Below, piece after piece: positions 48,477-56,656 of a stretch of DNA of 64,000 nt. The DNA is from Nocardioides sp. 503. GTDB lineage: Bacteria > Actinomycetota > Actinomycetes > Propionibacteriales > Nocardioidaceae. How positions within the stretch are numbered: the stretch's first letter is position 1; every line of letters begins with the position of its first letter. Below the pieces are notes generated by a model. That model had not been told where the DNA came from. It saw nothing but the letters and a program-made list of their open reading frames with translations, and made no database searches. The position numbers and the translations under genes are program-made. Where the stretch lies: the NCBI RefSeq assembly GCF_004522095.1, contig NZ_SPUI01000002.1:1-64000 (forward strand), in the 5' to 3' direction.

Positions 48477-49769
48477 ATGACCACCGCCCCTGCGCCGCCC
48501 CGGCCCGAGCTCCGACCGGAGGTCCGCCGCGCCTACCGCGACACCCACGAGCCGGTCATCGGCGGCGTCGCCGCCGGACTGGCGCACCACCTCGGGCTCC
48601 CCGTGCTGTGGGTGCGCGCCGCGTTCGTCGTGACCGCCGTGATGGGCGGCCTGGGCATCTTCCTCTACGCCGGCCTGTGGCTGATGCTCCCGGCGGCGCC
48701 CCACTTCGTCACGCAGGCGCCCGGCCTCGAGAGCGCCAGCCGCGGTGGTCGCCGGCCCGGCCGGATCCGCCGCCTGGGCGACGTGGGCCCGGTCATCGCG
48801 CTCGCGGCGCTCGGGCTCGGCGCGGTGCTGGTCCTGCAGGCGGTCGTCGGTCGCGGCGGTGTCGTCTGGCCGATCGCCATCGGCCTGGTGGGGCTGGCGC
48901 TGCTGTGGCGTCAGGCCGACGAGGCCCAGCGCGAGCGGTGGCTCGACACCAGCGGCCGGGTCGACATGGTCCGGGTCGTCTTCGGCAACGGCGGCTGGGC
49001 GTCGTACGCGCGGGTGGGTGCGGGCGTCGTCCTGCTCCTGTCGGCGTTCTTCGTCTTCGGCTTCGACAACGGCTCGCTGCAGCAGGCCCGAGGGGCGCTC
49101 ATCGCCGGCGGGCTCGGCGTGGCCGGGCTGCTGCTGGTCGTCGGTCCGTGGATCTTCCGCCTGGCCTCCGAGCTCACCGACGAGCGCGCCGAGCGGATCC
49201 GCACGCAGGAGCGCGCCGACGTCGCCGCCCACCTGCACGACTCGGTGCTCCAGACGCTGGCGCTCATCCAGAAGAACCCCTCCGACGCGGCGACCGTCGC
49301 CAAGCTCGCACGCGCCCAGGAGCGCGACCTGCGCGCCTGGCTCTACTCCGGCGAGGCCACCGACGAGCGCAGCCTCGCCTCCGCGCTGCGCGGGGTCGCG
49401 GCCGAGGTCGAGGACACCCACGGCGTCTCGGTCGAAGTCGTCAACGTCGGCGACGTCGACATGCACGAGACGCTGCGGCCGATCGTCGCCGCCGCGCGCG
49501 AGGCGCTCACCAACGCCGCCAAGCACGCCGGCACCCCCCGCGTCGACGTCTACGCCGAGGCCTCGCCCCGCGGCGTGGACGTGTTCGTGCGCGACCGCGG
49601 CCCGGGCTTCGACCCGGAGGCGGCCCCCGACGACCGCTACGGCGTACGACACAGCATCATCGACCGCATGCAGCGCCACGGCGGCACGGCCGAGATCCGC
49701 TCCGGCGACTCCGGCACCGAGGTCCGCCTGCACCTGCCCTGCCCCACCCAGGAGGACCCCGATGCCTGA
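48477..49769 (+). CDS. Histidine kinase with N-terminal PspC domain
   Basis: 430 residues. The PspC domain is at about 15-75 (EPVIGGVAAGLAHHLGLPVLWVRAAFVV). Four or so more membrane segments reach about 245, then the HisKA_3 dimer helix with phospho-acceptor His254 (HLHDSVLQTLA), and the HATPase domain (EALTNAAKHA, DRGPGFDP) follow. Such kinases sense envelope stress through membrane interaction. ATG 48477 has GGAG five bases upstream. It diverges from the PspC/LiaF-like gene and overlaps the response regulator by eight bases. Confidence 0.93.
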   Translation: MTTAPAPPRPELRPEVRRAYRDTHEPVIGGVAAGLAHHLGLPVLWVRAAFVVTAVMGGLGIFLYAGLWLMLPAAPHFVTQAPGLESASRGGRRPGRIRRLGDVGPVIALAALGLGAVLVLQAVVGRGGVVWPIAIGLVGLALLWRQADEAQRERWLDTSGRVDMVRVVFGNGGWASYARVGAGVVLLLSAFFVFGFDNGSLQQARGALIAGGLGVAGLLLVVGPWIFRLASELTDERAERIRTQERADVAAHLHDSVLQTLALIQKNPSDAATVAKLARAQERDLRAWLYSGEATDERSLASALRGVAAEVEDTHGVSVEVVNVGDVDMHETLRPIVAAAREALTNAAKHAGTPRVDVYAEASPRGVDVFVRDRGPGFDPEAAPDDRYGVRHSIIDRMQRHGGTAEIRSGDSGTEVRLHLPCPTQEDPDA

Positions 49770-50427
49770 CCAGACCCCCGTGCGCGTCGTCATCGTCGAC
49801 GACCACGCCATGTTCCGCAGCGGCGTGCGCGCCGAGCTCGTCGGCGTCGGTGCCGGCGTGGTCGAGGTGCTGGCCGAGGCCGCCGACGTCGACGAGGCCA
49901 TCGCCGCGGTCGTGGCCCACCGGCCCGACGTCGTACTCCTCGACGTGCACCTGCCCGGCGGCGGTGGGGTCGAGGTGATGCGTCGGCTGCCGGCCGAGCG
50001 ACGGGCGGAGACCTCGTTCCTCGCGCTGTCGGTCAGCGACGCCGCCGAGGACGTGATCGGCACCATCCGCGGCGGCGCCCGCGGCTACGTCACCAAGACG
50101 ATCACCGGACCCGAGCTGGTCTCGGCCATCCGTCGCGTCGCCGACGGCGACGCGGTGTTCTCCCCGCGGCTGGCGGGCTTCGTGCTCGACGCGTTCGCCG
50201 GCTCCATCGACGTCGCTGCTGTCGACGAGGACCTCGACCGCCTCACCGAGCGGGAGCGCGAGGTGATGCGGCTGATCGCGCGCGGCTACTCCTACAAGGA
50301 GGTCGCCAAGGAGCTCTTCATCTCGATCAAGACCGTGGAGACCCACATGTCCTCGGTGCTGCGCAAGCTGCAGCTGTCCTCGCGCCACGAGCTGACGCGC
50401 TGGGCCTCGGACCGCCGCCTGCTCTGA
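49762..50427 (+). CDS. NarL/LuxR-type response regulator
   Basis: 221 residues. The receiver domain has the phospho-acceptor Asp61 (VVLLDVHLP) and acidic pair IVDDHAMF near residue 12. The C-terminal LuxR helix-turn-helix is at about 155-215 (LTEREREVMRLIARGYSYKEVAKELFISIKTVETHMSSVLRKL). It is coupled to the PspC kinase by overlap. It probably activates the divergent PspC/LiaF-like gene, as in other PspC systems; this is inference from arrangement. Confidence 0.95.
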   Translation: MPDQTPVRVVIVDDHAMFRSGVRAELVGVGAGVVEVLAEAADVDEAIAAVVAHRPDVVLLDVHLPGGGGVEVMRRLPAERRAETSFLALSVSDAAEDVIGTIRGGARGYVTKTITGPELVSAIRRVADGDAVFSPRLAGFVLDAFAGSIDVAAVDEDLDRLTEREREVMRLIARGYSYKEVAKELFISIKTVETHMSSVLRKLQLSSRHELTRWASDRRLL

Positions 50428-50519
50428 CCACCTGACGGACACCTGCTCGTCACCGGGGGTTTGGGGGCCGCGCTGACGGGTATCCGGGTCTGACGCGTCG
50501 CCCGAGCCAGGAGGCCCCT

Positions 50520-51959
50520 GTGAGCACTGCGAGTCCCGACACCACGGCAGAGCCCGAGGGCGGCGAAGAGCTCAAGCGGACCATCACCGGTCGCCTGCTC
50601 TTCTTCTACACACTCGGCGACGTGCTCGGCTCGGGGATCTACGTCCTCGTGGGGCTGGTCGCCGCGGCGGTGGGCGGCGCCTTCTGGATCGCCTTCGCCC
50701 TCGGCGTCTCCGTCGCCGCGATCACCGGGTCGGCGTACGCGGAGCTGGTGACGAAGTACCCCCGGGCGGCGGGTGCGTCCCTCTACGTCAACAAGGCCTT
50801 CGGCAGCCGCCCCCTCACCTTCCTGATCACCGTGTCCTTCCTCGCCGCCAGCATGGCGGCGTCCGGCTCGCTGGCGGTCGGCTTCGCGTCCTACTTCGAC
50901 ACCCTCTGGTCCGGCCCTCCGGCCCTGCTGGTCTCCCTGGTCTTCGTGGCGCTGCTCGTGATCGTCAACTTCATCGGCATCACCGAGTCGGTCGTGATGA
51001 ACATGCTGATGACCTTCGTCGAGGTCGGTGGCCTGATCATCGTGCTGATCATCGGCATCGTCGTCATCTTCCAGGGCGACGCCGACTTCGGCGTCCTCAC
51101 CCACATCGACACGTCCGGGGAGTTCAGCAGCCCCGCGCTCGCGATCCTGGCCGGCATCTCGTTCTCGTTCTTCGCGATGACCGGCTTCGAGAACACCGCC
51201 AACGTCGCGGAGGAGACGGTCGACCCCTACAAGGCGTTCCCGCGCTCGCTGGTCGGCGGCATGATCGTGGCCGGCCTGGTCTACGTCCTGGTCTCGATGG
51301 CGGCCGCCCTGACCGTGCCCACGGAGACGCTGGCCAGCTCGGACGCCGCCCTGCTCGAGGTGGTCAAGGCCGACGTCCTGCCCATCTCGGTCGACTTCAT
51401 GACCACGCTGTTCTCGGTCATCGCGCTGATCGCGATCACCAACACCACGCTGGTCACGATCGTCACCCAGCCCCGTGTCCTCTACGGCATGGCCAAGGAG
51501 GACGTCGTACCCGCCGTGTTCGCGAAGGTCCACCCCGTCCGCCGCAGCCCCTGGGTCGGCCTGATCTTCTCCGGCGCCGTCGTGGGCGCACTGCTGGTCA
51601 TCGGCACCCTGGTGACGGAGGCCGGCGGCGGCATCGACCTGGTGGGGCGTCTCGCCACCGTCACGGTCGTCCTGCTGCTGGCGATCTATGCCCTGGTGAT
51701 CGTCGCGTGCCTCAAGCTGCGCGGCCAGGACGAGGACGGGCCGTTCTTCCGCGCCAACACGCCCCTGCTCTTCGTGGGCCTGGTGGGCAACCTCGCGATC
51801 CTGTACTTCACGATCTACGACGACCCGCACTCCCTGATCTGGTGCGCGGGCCTGCTCGGTGTCGGCTTGGTGCTCTTCCTCGCGGAGTACTTCTTCGGCA
51901 GCCGTGACCGTTCGAACGCCGTCGAGCCCGGCACCGCCGTGGCGGACAAGGAGCTGTGA
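50520..51959 (+). CDS. APC-superfamily amino-acid permease
   Basis: 479 residues with about 12 transmembrane helices. LGDVLGSGIYVLVGLVAAAVGG forms the first substrate helix pattern of APC transporters, and GFENTANVAEETVDPYKAFPRS is the typical helix 6-7 loop. The GTG start at 50520 has AGGAGG five bases upstream. A UspA gene begins two bases after its stop codon, with a shared ribosome binding site inside the permease end, so the two are cotranscribed. The amino acid or amine substrate cannot be inferred. Confidence 0.92.
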   Translation: MSTASPDTTAEPEGGEELKRTITGRLLFFYTLGDVLGSGIYVLVGLVAAAVGGAFWIAFALGVSVAAITGSAYAELVTKYPRAAGASLYVNKAFGSRPLTFLITVSFLAASMAASGSLAVGFASYFDTLWSGPPALLVSLVFVALLVIVNFIGITESVVMNMLMTFVEVGGLIIVLIIGIVVIFQGDADFGVLTHIDTSGEFSSPALAILAGISFSFFAMTGFENTANVAEETVDPYKAFPRSLVGGMIVAGLVYVLVSMAAALTVPTETLASSDAALLEVVKADVLPISVDFMTTLFSVIALIAITNTTLVTIVTQPRVLYGMAKEDVVPAVFAKVHPVRRSPWVGLIFSGAVVGALLVIGTLVTEAGGGIDLVGRLATVTVVLLLAIYALVIVACLKLRGQDEDGPFFRANTPLLFVGLVGNLAILYFTIYDDPHSLIWCAGLLGVGLVLFLAEYFFGSRDRSNAVEPGTAVADKEL

Positions 51960-51961
51960 GC

Positions 51962-52429
51962 ATGCACGTCATCGTCGCCACCGACGGGTCCAAGCAGTCC
52001 CTCGCGGCCGCCCGTCACCTCAAGTCGTTCGCCGACCCGTTGAAGATCACCACCGTCTCGGTCGTCGCGGTGATCCGGCCCTACGCCGCCGTCGCGTTCG
52101 CCGACGACCTCACCCCGCGCAAGGCGCCCAAGGCCGACCTGGAGTCCCTGTCCTTCCGCGACGCCGCCGACTCCGCGACCAAGGTGGTCGCCGGCGTCTT
52201 CGAGGGCTGGGGACCGAAGGTGCAGATCAGGATCCGCAGCGGCTCGCCCGCCACCGAGATCATCAAGGCGGCCAAGCAGGCCGACGCGGGCCTCGTGGTC
52301 GTGGCCGCGGGCAGTCGGGGGCTGAGCGACACCGTGCTGCTCGGCAGCACCGCGCAGCGCGTCCAGCACTCCGCGCCCTGCCCGGTGCTCGTCGTACGAC
52401 CCGCGCCGCGCAAGCCCAAGAGGAAGTAG
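51962..52429 (+). CDS. Universal stress protein UspA family
   Basis: 155 residues. VIVATDGSKQSLAAARHL begins the fold and GSRGLSDTVLLGSTAQRVQHSAPCPVLVV is the ATP-binding GX2GX9G(S/T) motif, so the nucleotide-binding class is expected. The ATG at 51962 has AAGGAG eight bases upstream; GTG 51956 would leave only two. Coupled with the APC permease, it might modulate transport, as in other transporter-Usp pairs. Confidence 0.93.
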   Translation: MHVIVATDGSKQSLAAARHLKSFADPLKITTVSVVAVIRPYAAVAFADDLTPRKAPKADLESLSFRDAADSATKVVAGVFEGWGPKVQIRIRSGSPATEIIKAAKQADAGLVVVAAGSRGLSDTVLLGSTAQRVQHSAPCPVLVVRPAPRKPKRK

Positions 52430-52457
52430 CCGCATGGCTGGGTCCGCGCCGGGTCAC

Positions 52458-52463
52458 TAGTCT
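52458..52463 (+). promoter_or_regulatory. Candidate -10 box (TAGTCT) of the 52470 gene
   Basis: TAGTCT lies six bases upstream of ATG 52470. Confidence 0.5.
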
Positions 52464-52469
52464 GCCGAC

Positions 52470-52826
52470 ATGGACACCCTGCGCCAGATCCTCCTGATCG
52501 TGCACCTGCTCGGCTTCGCCGCGCTCTTCGGCGGCCTGGTCGTCCAGGCCGGGTCGCAGTTCAAGCTGGTCAACGGCGCGATGCGCGACGGCGCCGGCAC
52601 CGCGGTCCTCGCCGGCCTCGCGCTCGTCGGCGTGCTGGAGGCCGGCGACACGGGCGTCAACCACGCCAAGGTCGGCGTCAAGCTCGTCATCGGCCTGGTG
52701 ATACTGGTCCTCGTCATGGCCAACCTCCGCAAGGAGCGCATCCCCCAGGGCCTCTGGGTCGGCCTCATCCTCCTCAGCGTCGCCAACGTCGCCGTCGCCG
52801 TGCTCTGGTCCTCCGCCCACGGGTAG
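52470..52826 (+). CDS. Small integral membrane protein (118 aa)
   Basis: Four hydrophobic segments at about 5-25, 43-57, 70-88 and 93-112. No recognised family. It begins after TAGTCT with six bases of spacing and ends ten bases before the first 72-bp palindrome. Confidence 0.75.
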   Translation: MDTLRQILLIVHLLGFAALFGGLVVQAGSQFKLVNGAMRDGAGTAVLAGLALVGVLEAGDTGVNHAKVGVKLVIGLVILVLVMANLRKERIPQGLWVGLILLSVANVAVAVLWSSAHG

Positions 52827-52835
52827 GCGGCGATG

Positions 52836-52907
52836 ATGTAACACGTTGTTATGACCTCTTCCACGTCGAAATATCAACGTGGAAGAGGTCAAAACGACGT
52901 GTTACAT
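52836..52907. repeat. 72-bp palindrome, copy 1
   Basis: Arms of 31 bp (ATGTAACACGTTGTTATGAC... at 52836-52866, and 52877-52907) pair at 29 of 31 positions around a 10-bp centre CGAAATATCA. The palindrome is far more AT-rich than its surroundings. It separates the convergent genes 52470-52826 and 52950-53972, so here it could act as a two-way terminator. It is almost identical to the copy at 54054. Confidence 0.95.
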
Positions 52908-52949
52908 GACGCCGGTGCGCGTCTGCGGCCGCTCTGGGCCGAGACGGGG

Positions 52950-53972
52950 TCAGGCGGCGTGCGGGCGGGGGCGGGGCCCGCGGATGACGAACGGCGCGAG
53001 GTCGTCGATGGACGTGCCGTAGAGGCGGACGGTCTCGAGGTACTCCCGCCTGACCCGCGTCAGCGCCGCGACCCTGGCGTCGCCCCACAGGTCCGACCAG
53101 ACCAGGCGCGACATGCCCAGCTTGAAGCCGCATATCCAGTCCTGGCGCTGTTTCTCGTCCCACAGGACCTCCTCGGCAGAGGCGAGAGCCACCCCTCCCT
53201 GGGCGGCCCGCTGGTACTTCACCCATCCGTCGAACTCGATGACGTGCCGCCCCAGTCGTAGGTCGCACCACGCCTTGCGCCGCCCGTCGGTGATCCCGAA
53301 CTGTGTCTGGGGGCGGCCGAAGCCGAGCTCGCTGACGAGGAGGCGAGCCAGCGTCTCCGCGGGGTTGTCGGCGCCCGGGTCGGACAGCTCGACCGCCTCG
53401 CGCACCCGGGTCACGTACGGCCAGTTGCGCATCGGCCCCACCGCCGCCCACAGCTCCTCGAGCGTGCACCCCATCCGACGCGCGGAGTCGCAGGCGACCA
53501 CCCCGTGCTCGAGGGGGTGCTCGCGCGCCAAGTCCGCCGCCGTACGCGCCAGGTCGAGCACCCGCCGGCCGTCGACCTCCACGACCTGGTCCGCCCGGTA
53601 CGGCGCGAGGTGGTGCTTGACGTCACGGCGGACGTGCGAGCCCACCAGGCCGGGCCGGGTGACGTGGGTCAGCGGCGCGAGCGGTGTCAGGATCGCCATC
53701 CCCAGCTCGTACGCCGCCGAGTCGTGGCTCATGACGTGGGACCGACGCTGCTGCAGGCTGGCGGCCCGGTCGACGAGCAGCCGGCGGTCGCGCTGGGTGG
53801 TGGCACGGTGCGACACCTCGGCGAGCGCGTAGACGCCCCAGCGGACGGTCACCCACTCGCGCGAGCGCAGCAGCCGCTGCAGACGTCGTGGATGCATGCC
53901 GAGCGTCAGGGCCTGGTCACGCGTGACCAGCCCTTGCTGCGCCCTCATGAGCGCTGCGAGTTCGGGATGCAT
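52950..53972 (-). CDS. AbiEi-like winged-helix protein with nuclease-like C-terminus, orphan
   Basis: 340 residues. Residues about 1-60 resemble the AbiEi-type antitoxin winged helix (LAALMRAQQGLVTRDQALTLGMHPRRLQRLLRSREWVTVRWGVYAL). The middle resembles the DUF559-linked linker of actinobacterial AbiEi-like proteins. The C-terminal part has ETLARLLVSELGFGRPQTQFGI, CDLRLG and HVIEFDGWVKY, arranged like Vsr/DUF559 PD-(D/E)XK nuclease motifs. Catalytic activity is not proven. No AbiEii-type toxin or other partner is next to it, so it is an orphan. A CATCGT hexamer lies six bases before its ATG. It is enclosed by the two 72-bp palindromes, suggesting a mobile or exchangeable cassette. Confidence 0.8.
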   Translation of the reverse strand: MHPELAALMRAQQGLVTRDQALTLGMHPRRLQRLLRSREWVTVRWGVYALAEVSHRATTQRDRRLLVDRAASLQQRRSHVMSHDSAAYELGMAILTPLAPLTHVTRPGLVGSHVRRDVKHHLAPYRADQVVEVDGRRVLDLARTAADLAREHPLEHGVVACDSARRMGCTLEELWAAVGPMRNWPYVTRVREAVELSDPGADNPAETLARLLVSELGFGRPQTQFGITDGRRKAWCDLRLGRHVIEFDGWVKYQRAAQGGVALASAEEVLWDEKQRQDWICGFKLGMSRLVWSDLWGDARVAALTRVRREYLETVRLYGTSIDDLAPFVIRGPRPRPHAA

Positions 53973-54053
53973 CCCACGACGATGCCTGGCGGCCTACCCG
54001 GCCTGCACCCCTGACCTTCGGGCCTGTGGATATCGAGCGCGGGCTGGAATCCC

Positions 54054-54125
54054 ATGTAACACGTTGCTATGACCTCTTCCACGTCGAAATATCAACGTGG
54101 AAGAGGTCATAACAACGTGTTACAT
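54054..54125. repeat. 72-bp palindrome, copy 2
   Basis: Arms of 31 bp (54054-54084 and 54095-54125) pair at 30 of 31 positions around the same 10-bp centre CGAAATATCA. It is in the same orientation as copy 1, 1218 bp away. It lies in the divergent region between the AbiEi-like gene and pcrA, an odd place for a terminator. The adjacent gap 53973-54053 and 54126-54183 contains no other gene. Confidence 0.95.
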
Positions 54126-54183
54126 GCAGTCGACCACCGCCAGCACCAGCGCCGGGGGACCCCGGACGTAGGCTTGAGGCAGC

Positions 54184-56616
54184 ATGAGTACGCCGTCGAG
54201 AGCAGCCCAGGCAGCACAGTTCGCGTTCCCCGGCATGGACGGGCCCGGCGCGGACGAGCCGCGCACCTCCCGGCGCGGGCCCTCCCGCGAGGAGCTGCTC
54301 GAGGGGCTCAACGAGCCGCAGCGCGCCGCGGTGATGCACGAGGGGTCGCCGCTGCTGGTGGTCGCGGGCGCGGGGTCGGGCAAGACCCGCGTGCTGACCC
54401 GCCGGATCGCGTGGATCATCCAGGAGCGCAAGGCCCACCCGGGCTCGGTCCTGGCGATCACGTTCACCAACAAGGCCGCCGGCGAGATGAAGGAGCGCGT
54501 CGAGGAGCTGGTCGGCAAGCGCGCGCGGATCATGTGGGTGAGCACGTTCCACTCCGCCTGCGTCCGGATCCTGCGCAAGGAGATCGACAAGCTCGGCTAC
54601 AAGTCCAACTTCTCGATCTACGACGCCGCCGACCAGAAGCGGCTGATGAGCCTGGTCATCAAGGACCTCGACCTCGACGCCAAGAAGTTCCAGCCCGGCC
54701 CGGTGCTCCACTGGGTCAGCAACCACAAGAACGAGCTGCGCGACCACGAGGACGTCGCCAAGGACACGCGCAACCACGTCGAGGAGCAGTACGCCGCCGC
54801 GTACTCCCTCTACCAGCGCCGCCTGCGCGAGGCCAACGCGCTCGACTTCGACGACCTGATCATGACCGCGGTGCACCTGCTGCAGGCGTTCCCCGAGGTG
54901 CGCGAGACCTACCGTCGCCGCTTCCGCCACGTGCTGGTCGACGAGTACCAGGACACCAACCACGCCCAGTACGCCCTCATCCACCAGCTCTGCGCCGACA
55001 ACCCCGAGGTCGTCGAGGGCGAGGAGCGCGTCGAGCCGGCCGAGCTGATGGTCGTCGGTGACGCCGACCAGTCGATCTACGCGTTCCGTGGCGCCAACAT
55101 CCGCAACATCATGGACTTCGAGCAGGACTTCCCCAACGCCACCTCGATCCTGCTCGAGCAGAACTACCGCTCCACCCAGACCATCCTCACCGCCGCCAAC
55201 TCCGTCATCGGCCACAACAAGGGCCGCAAGCCCAAGCGCCTGTGGTCCGACGCCGGCGACGGCGAGCGCATCGTCGGCTACGTCGGCGACGACGAGCACG
55301 ACGAGGCGCGGTTCGTGTCGGAGGAGATCGACCGGCTCGTCGACGAGGGCGGGCGCGCCGGCGACGTCGCGGTCTTCTACCGCACCAACGCCCAGTCCCG
55401 TGTCTTCGAGGAGGTGTTCATCCGCACCGGCCAGCCCTACAAGGTGGTCGGGGGAGTGCGCTTCTACGAGCGCCGCGAGGTGCGCGACGCGCTGGCCTAC
55501 CTGCGGATGCTCAACAACCCCGACGACCAGGTCTCGCTGCGCCGGATCCTCAACACCCCCAAGCGCGGCATCGGCGACCGCGCGGTGGCCTGCGTCGGCC
55601 TGCTCGCGGAGCGCGACGGGCTGACGTTCTGGGAGGCGCTGCGCCGCGCCGACCAGGCGCCGGGTCTGGCCACCCGCTCCCTGACCAACATCAAGGGCTT
55701 CGTCGCGATGGTCGAGGAGCTGCAGTCGATGGTCGAGGCAGACGAGCGCGCCGACGTCATCCTCGAGTCCGTCCTTGCCCGCTCGGGCTACCTCGCCGAG
55801 CTCGAGGCCTCCGACGACCCGCAGGACGCCACCCGCCTGGAGAACCTCGCCGAGCTCGTCGCGGTCGCGCGCGAGTTCTCCGACGACCCGGTTGCGGGGC
55901 CCTCGGCCGACCCGACCGACGTCGACGCCGGCCTGGTGGCCCCCGGCCTGGGCGACTTCCTGGAGCGGGTGGCGCTGGTCGCCGACACCGACCAGCTGCC
56001 CGACGACGACGGCGACCAGGGCGTGGTCACGCTGATGACGCTCCACACCGCCAAGGGCCTGGAGTTCCCGGTGGTGTTCCTGACCGGGCTCGAGGACGGC
56101 GTCTTCCCGCACGCGCGCTCGCTGGGCGACCAGCCCGAGCTCGAGGAGGAGCGCCGCCTGGCCTACGTCGGCGTCACCCGCGCCCGCGAGCGGCTCTACA
56201 TCTCGCGGGCCGTGGTCCGCTCCGCCTGGGGCGCCCCGTCGCACAACCCGGCGTCGCGCTTCCTCGACGAGCTGCCCGTCGACCTCGTCGACTGGCGCCG
56301 CACCGAGGCCGCCCAGACCCGCTGGGGCCGGCCCAACCTCGCCGCCGGCTCACCGGCCGCCATGGGCTCGCCGACCGCGGCCGGGCGCCGCAACTTCTCG
56401 TCCGCCGCCGCGCGTGCCGACGCCGCGGCCAAGGCCAAGCCGGCGCGCGAGATCCCCTCGCTGGAGCCGGGCGACCGGGTCGTGCACGACTCGTTCGGCA
56501 TGGGCACCGTCGTGGCCCTCGAGGGCAGCGCCGACAAGGCTGTGGCCTCGATCGACTTCGGCTCCGAGGGCGTCAAGCGGCTGCTGCTGCGCTACGCCCC
56601 GGTCGACAAGCTCTAG
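54184..56616 (+). CDS. pcrA: ATP-dependent DNA helicase PcrA/UvrD
   Basis: Superfamily 1A 3'-5' helicase for repair and replication. 810 residues. Walker A AGAGSGKT is near residue 65, with ITFTNKAAGEMKERV, DEYQDTN, GDADQSIYAFRGA, EQNYRST, TLHTAKGLEFP and GVTRARERLYIS all in order. The C-terminal tail (about 730-810) contains the PcrA-type GDRVVHDSFGMGTVVALEG RNA-polymerase-binding Tudor-like domain. TAGGCT lies nine bases upstream of ATG 54184, and GAGG lies in the spacer. It diverges from the AbiEi-like gene. Confidence 0.97.
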   Translation: MSTPSRAAQAAQFAFPGMDGPGADEPRTSRRGPSREELLEGLNEPQRAAVMHEGSPLLVVAGAGSGKTRVLTRRIAWIIQERKAHPGSVLAITFTNKAAGEMKERVEELVGKRARIMWVSTFHSACVRILRKEIDKLGYKSNFSIYDAADQKRLMSLVIKDLDLDAKKFQPGPVLHWVSNHKNELRDHEDVAKDTRNHVEEQYAAAYSLYQRRLREANALDFDDLIMTAVHLLQAFPEVRETYRRRFRHVLVDEYQDTNHAQYALIHQLCADNPEVVEGEERVEPAELMVVGDADQSIYAFRGANIRNIMDFEQDFPNATSILLEQNYRSTQTILTAANSVIGHNKGRKPKRLWSDAGDGERIVGYVGDDEHDEARFVSEEIDRLVDEGGRAGDVAVFYRTNAQSRVFEEVFIRTGQPYKVVGGVRFYERREVRDALAYLRMLNNPDDQVSLRRILNTPKRGIGDRAVACVGLLAERDGLTFWEALRRADQAPGLATRSLTNIKGFVAMVEELQSMVEADERADVILESVLARSGYLAELEASDDPQDATRLENLAELVAVAREFSDDPVAGPSADPTDVDAGLVAPGLGDFLERVALVADTDQLPDDDGDQGVVTLMTLHTAKGLEFPVVFLTGLEDGVFPHARSLGDQPELEEERRLAYVGVTRARERLYISRAVVRSAWGAPSHNPASRFLDELPVDLVDWRRTEAAQTRWGRPNLAAGSPAAMGSPTAAGRRNFSSAAARADAAAKAKPAREIPSLEPGDRVVHDSFGMGTVVALEGSADKAVASIDFGSEGVKRLLLRYAPVDKL

Positions 56617-56656
56617 GCGCTCCGACCGCGGCGAGGCGCGGGAGCGTCGGGTGACC

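Noticed and set aside
52950..53972. Full AbiE toxin-antitoxin pair
   Set aside because: Only an AbiEi-like gene is present; no nucleotidyltransferase-type AbiEii gene is adjacent in either direction.
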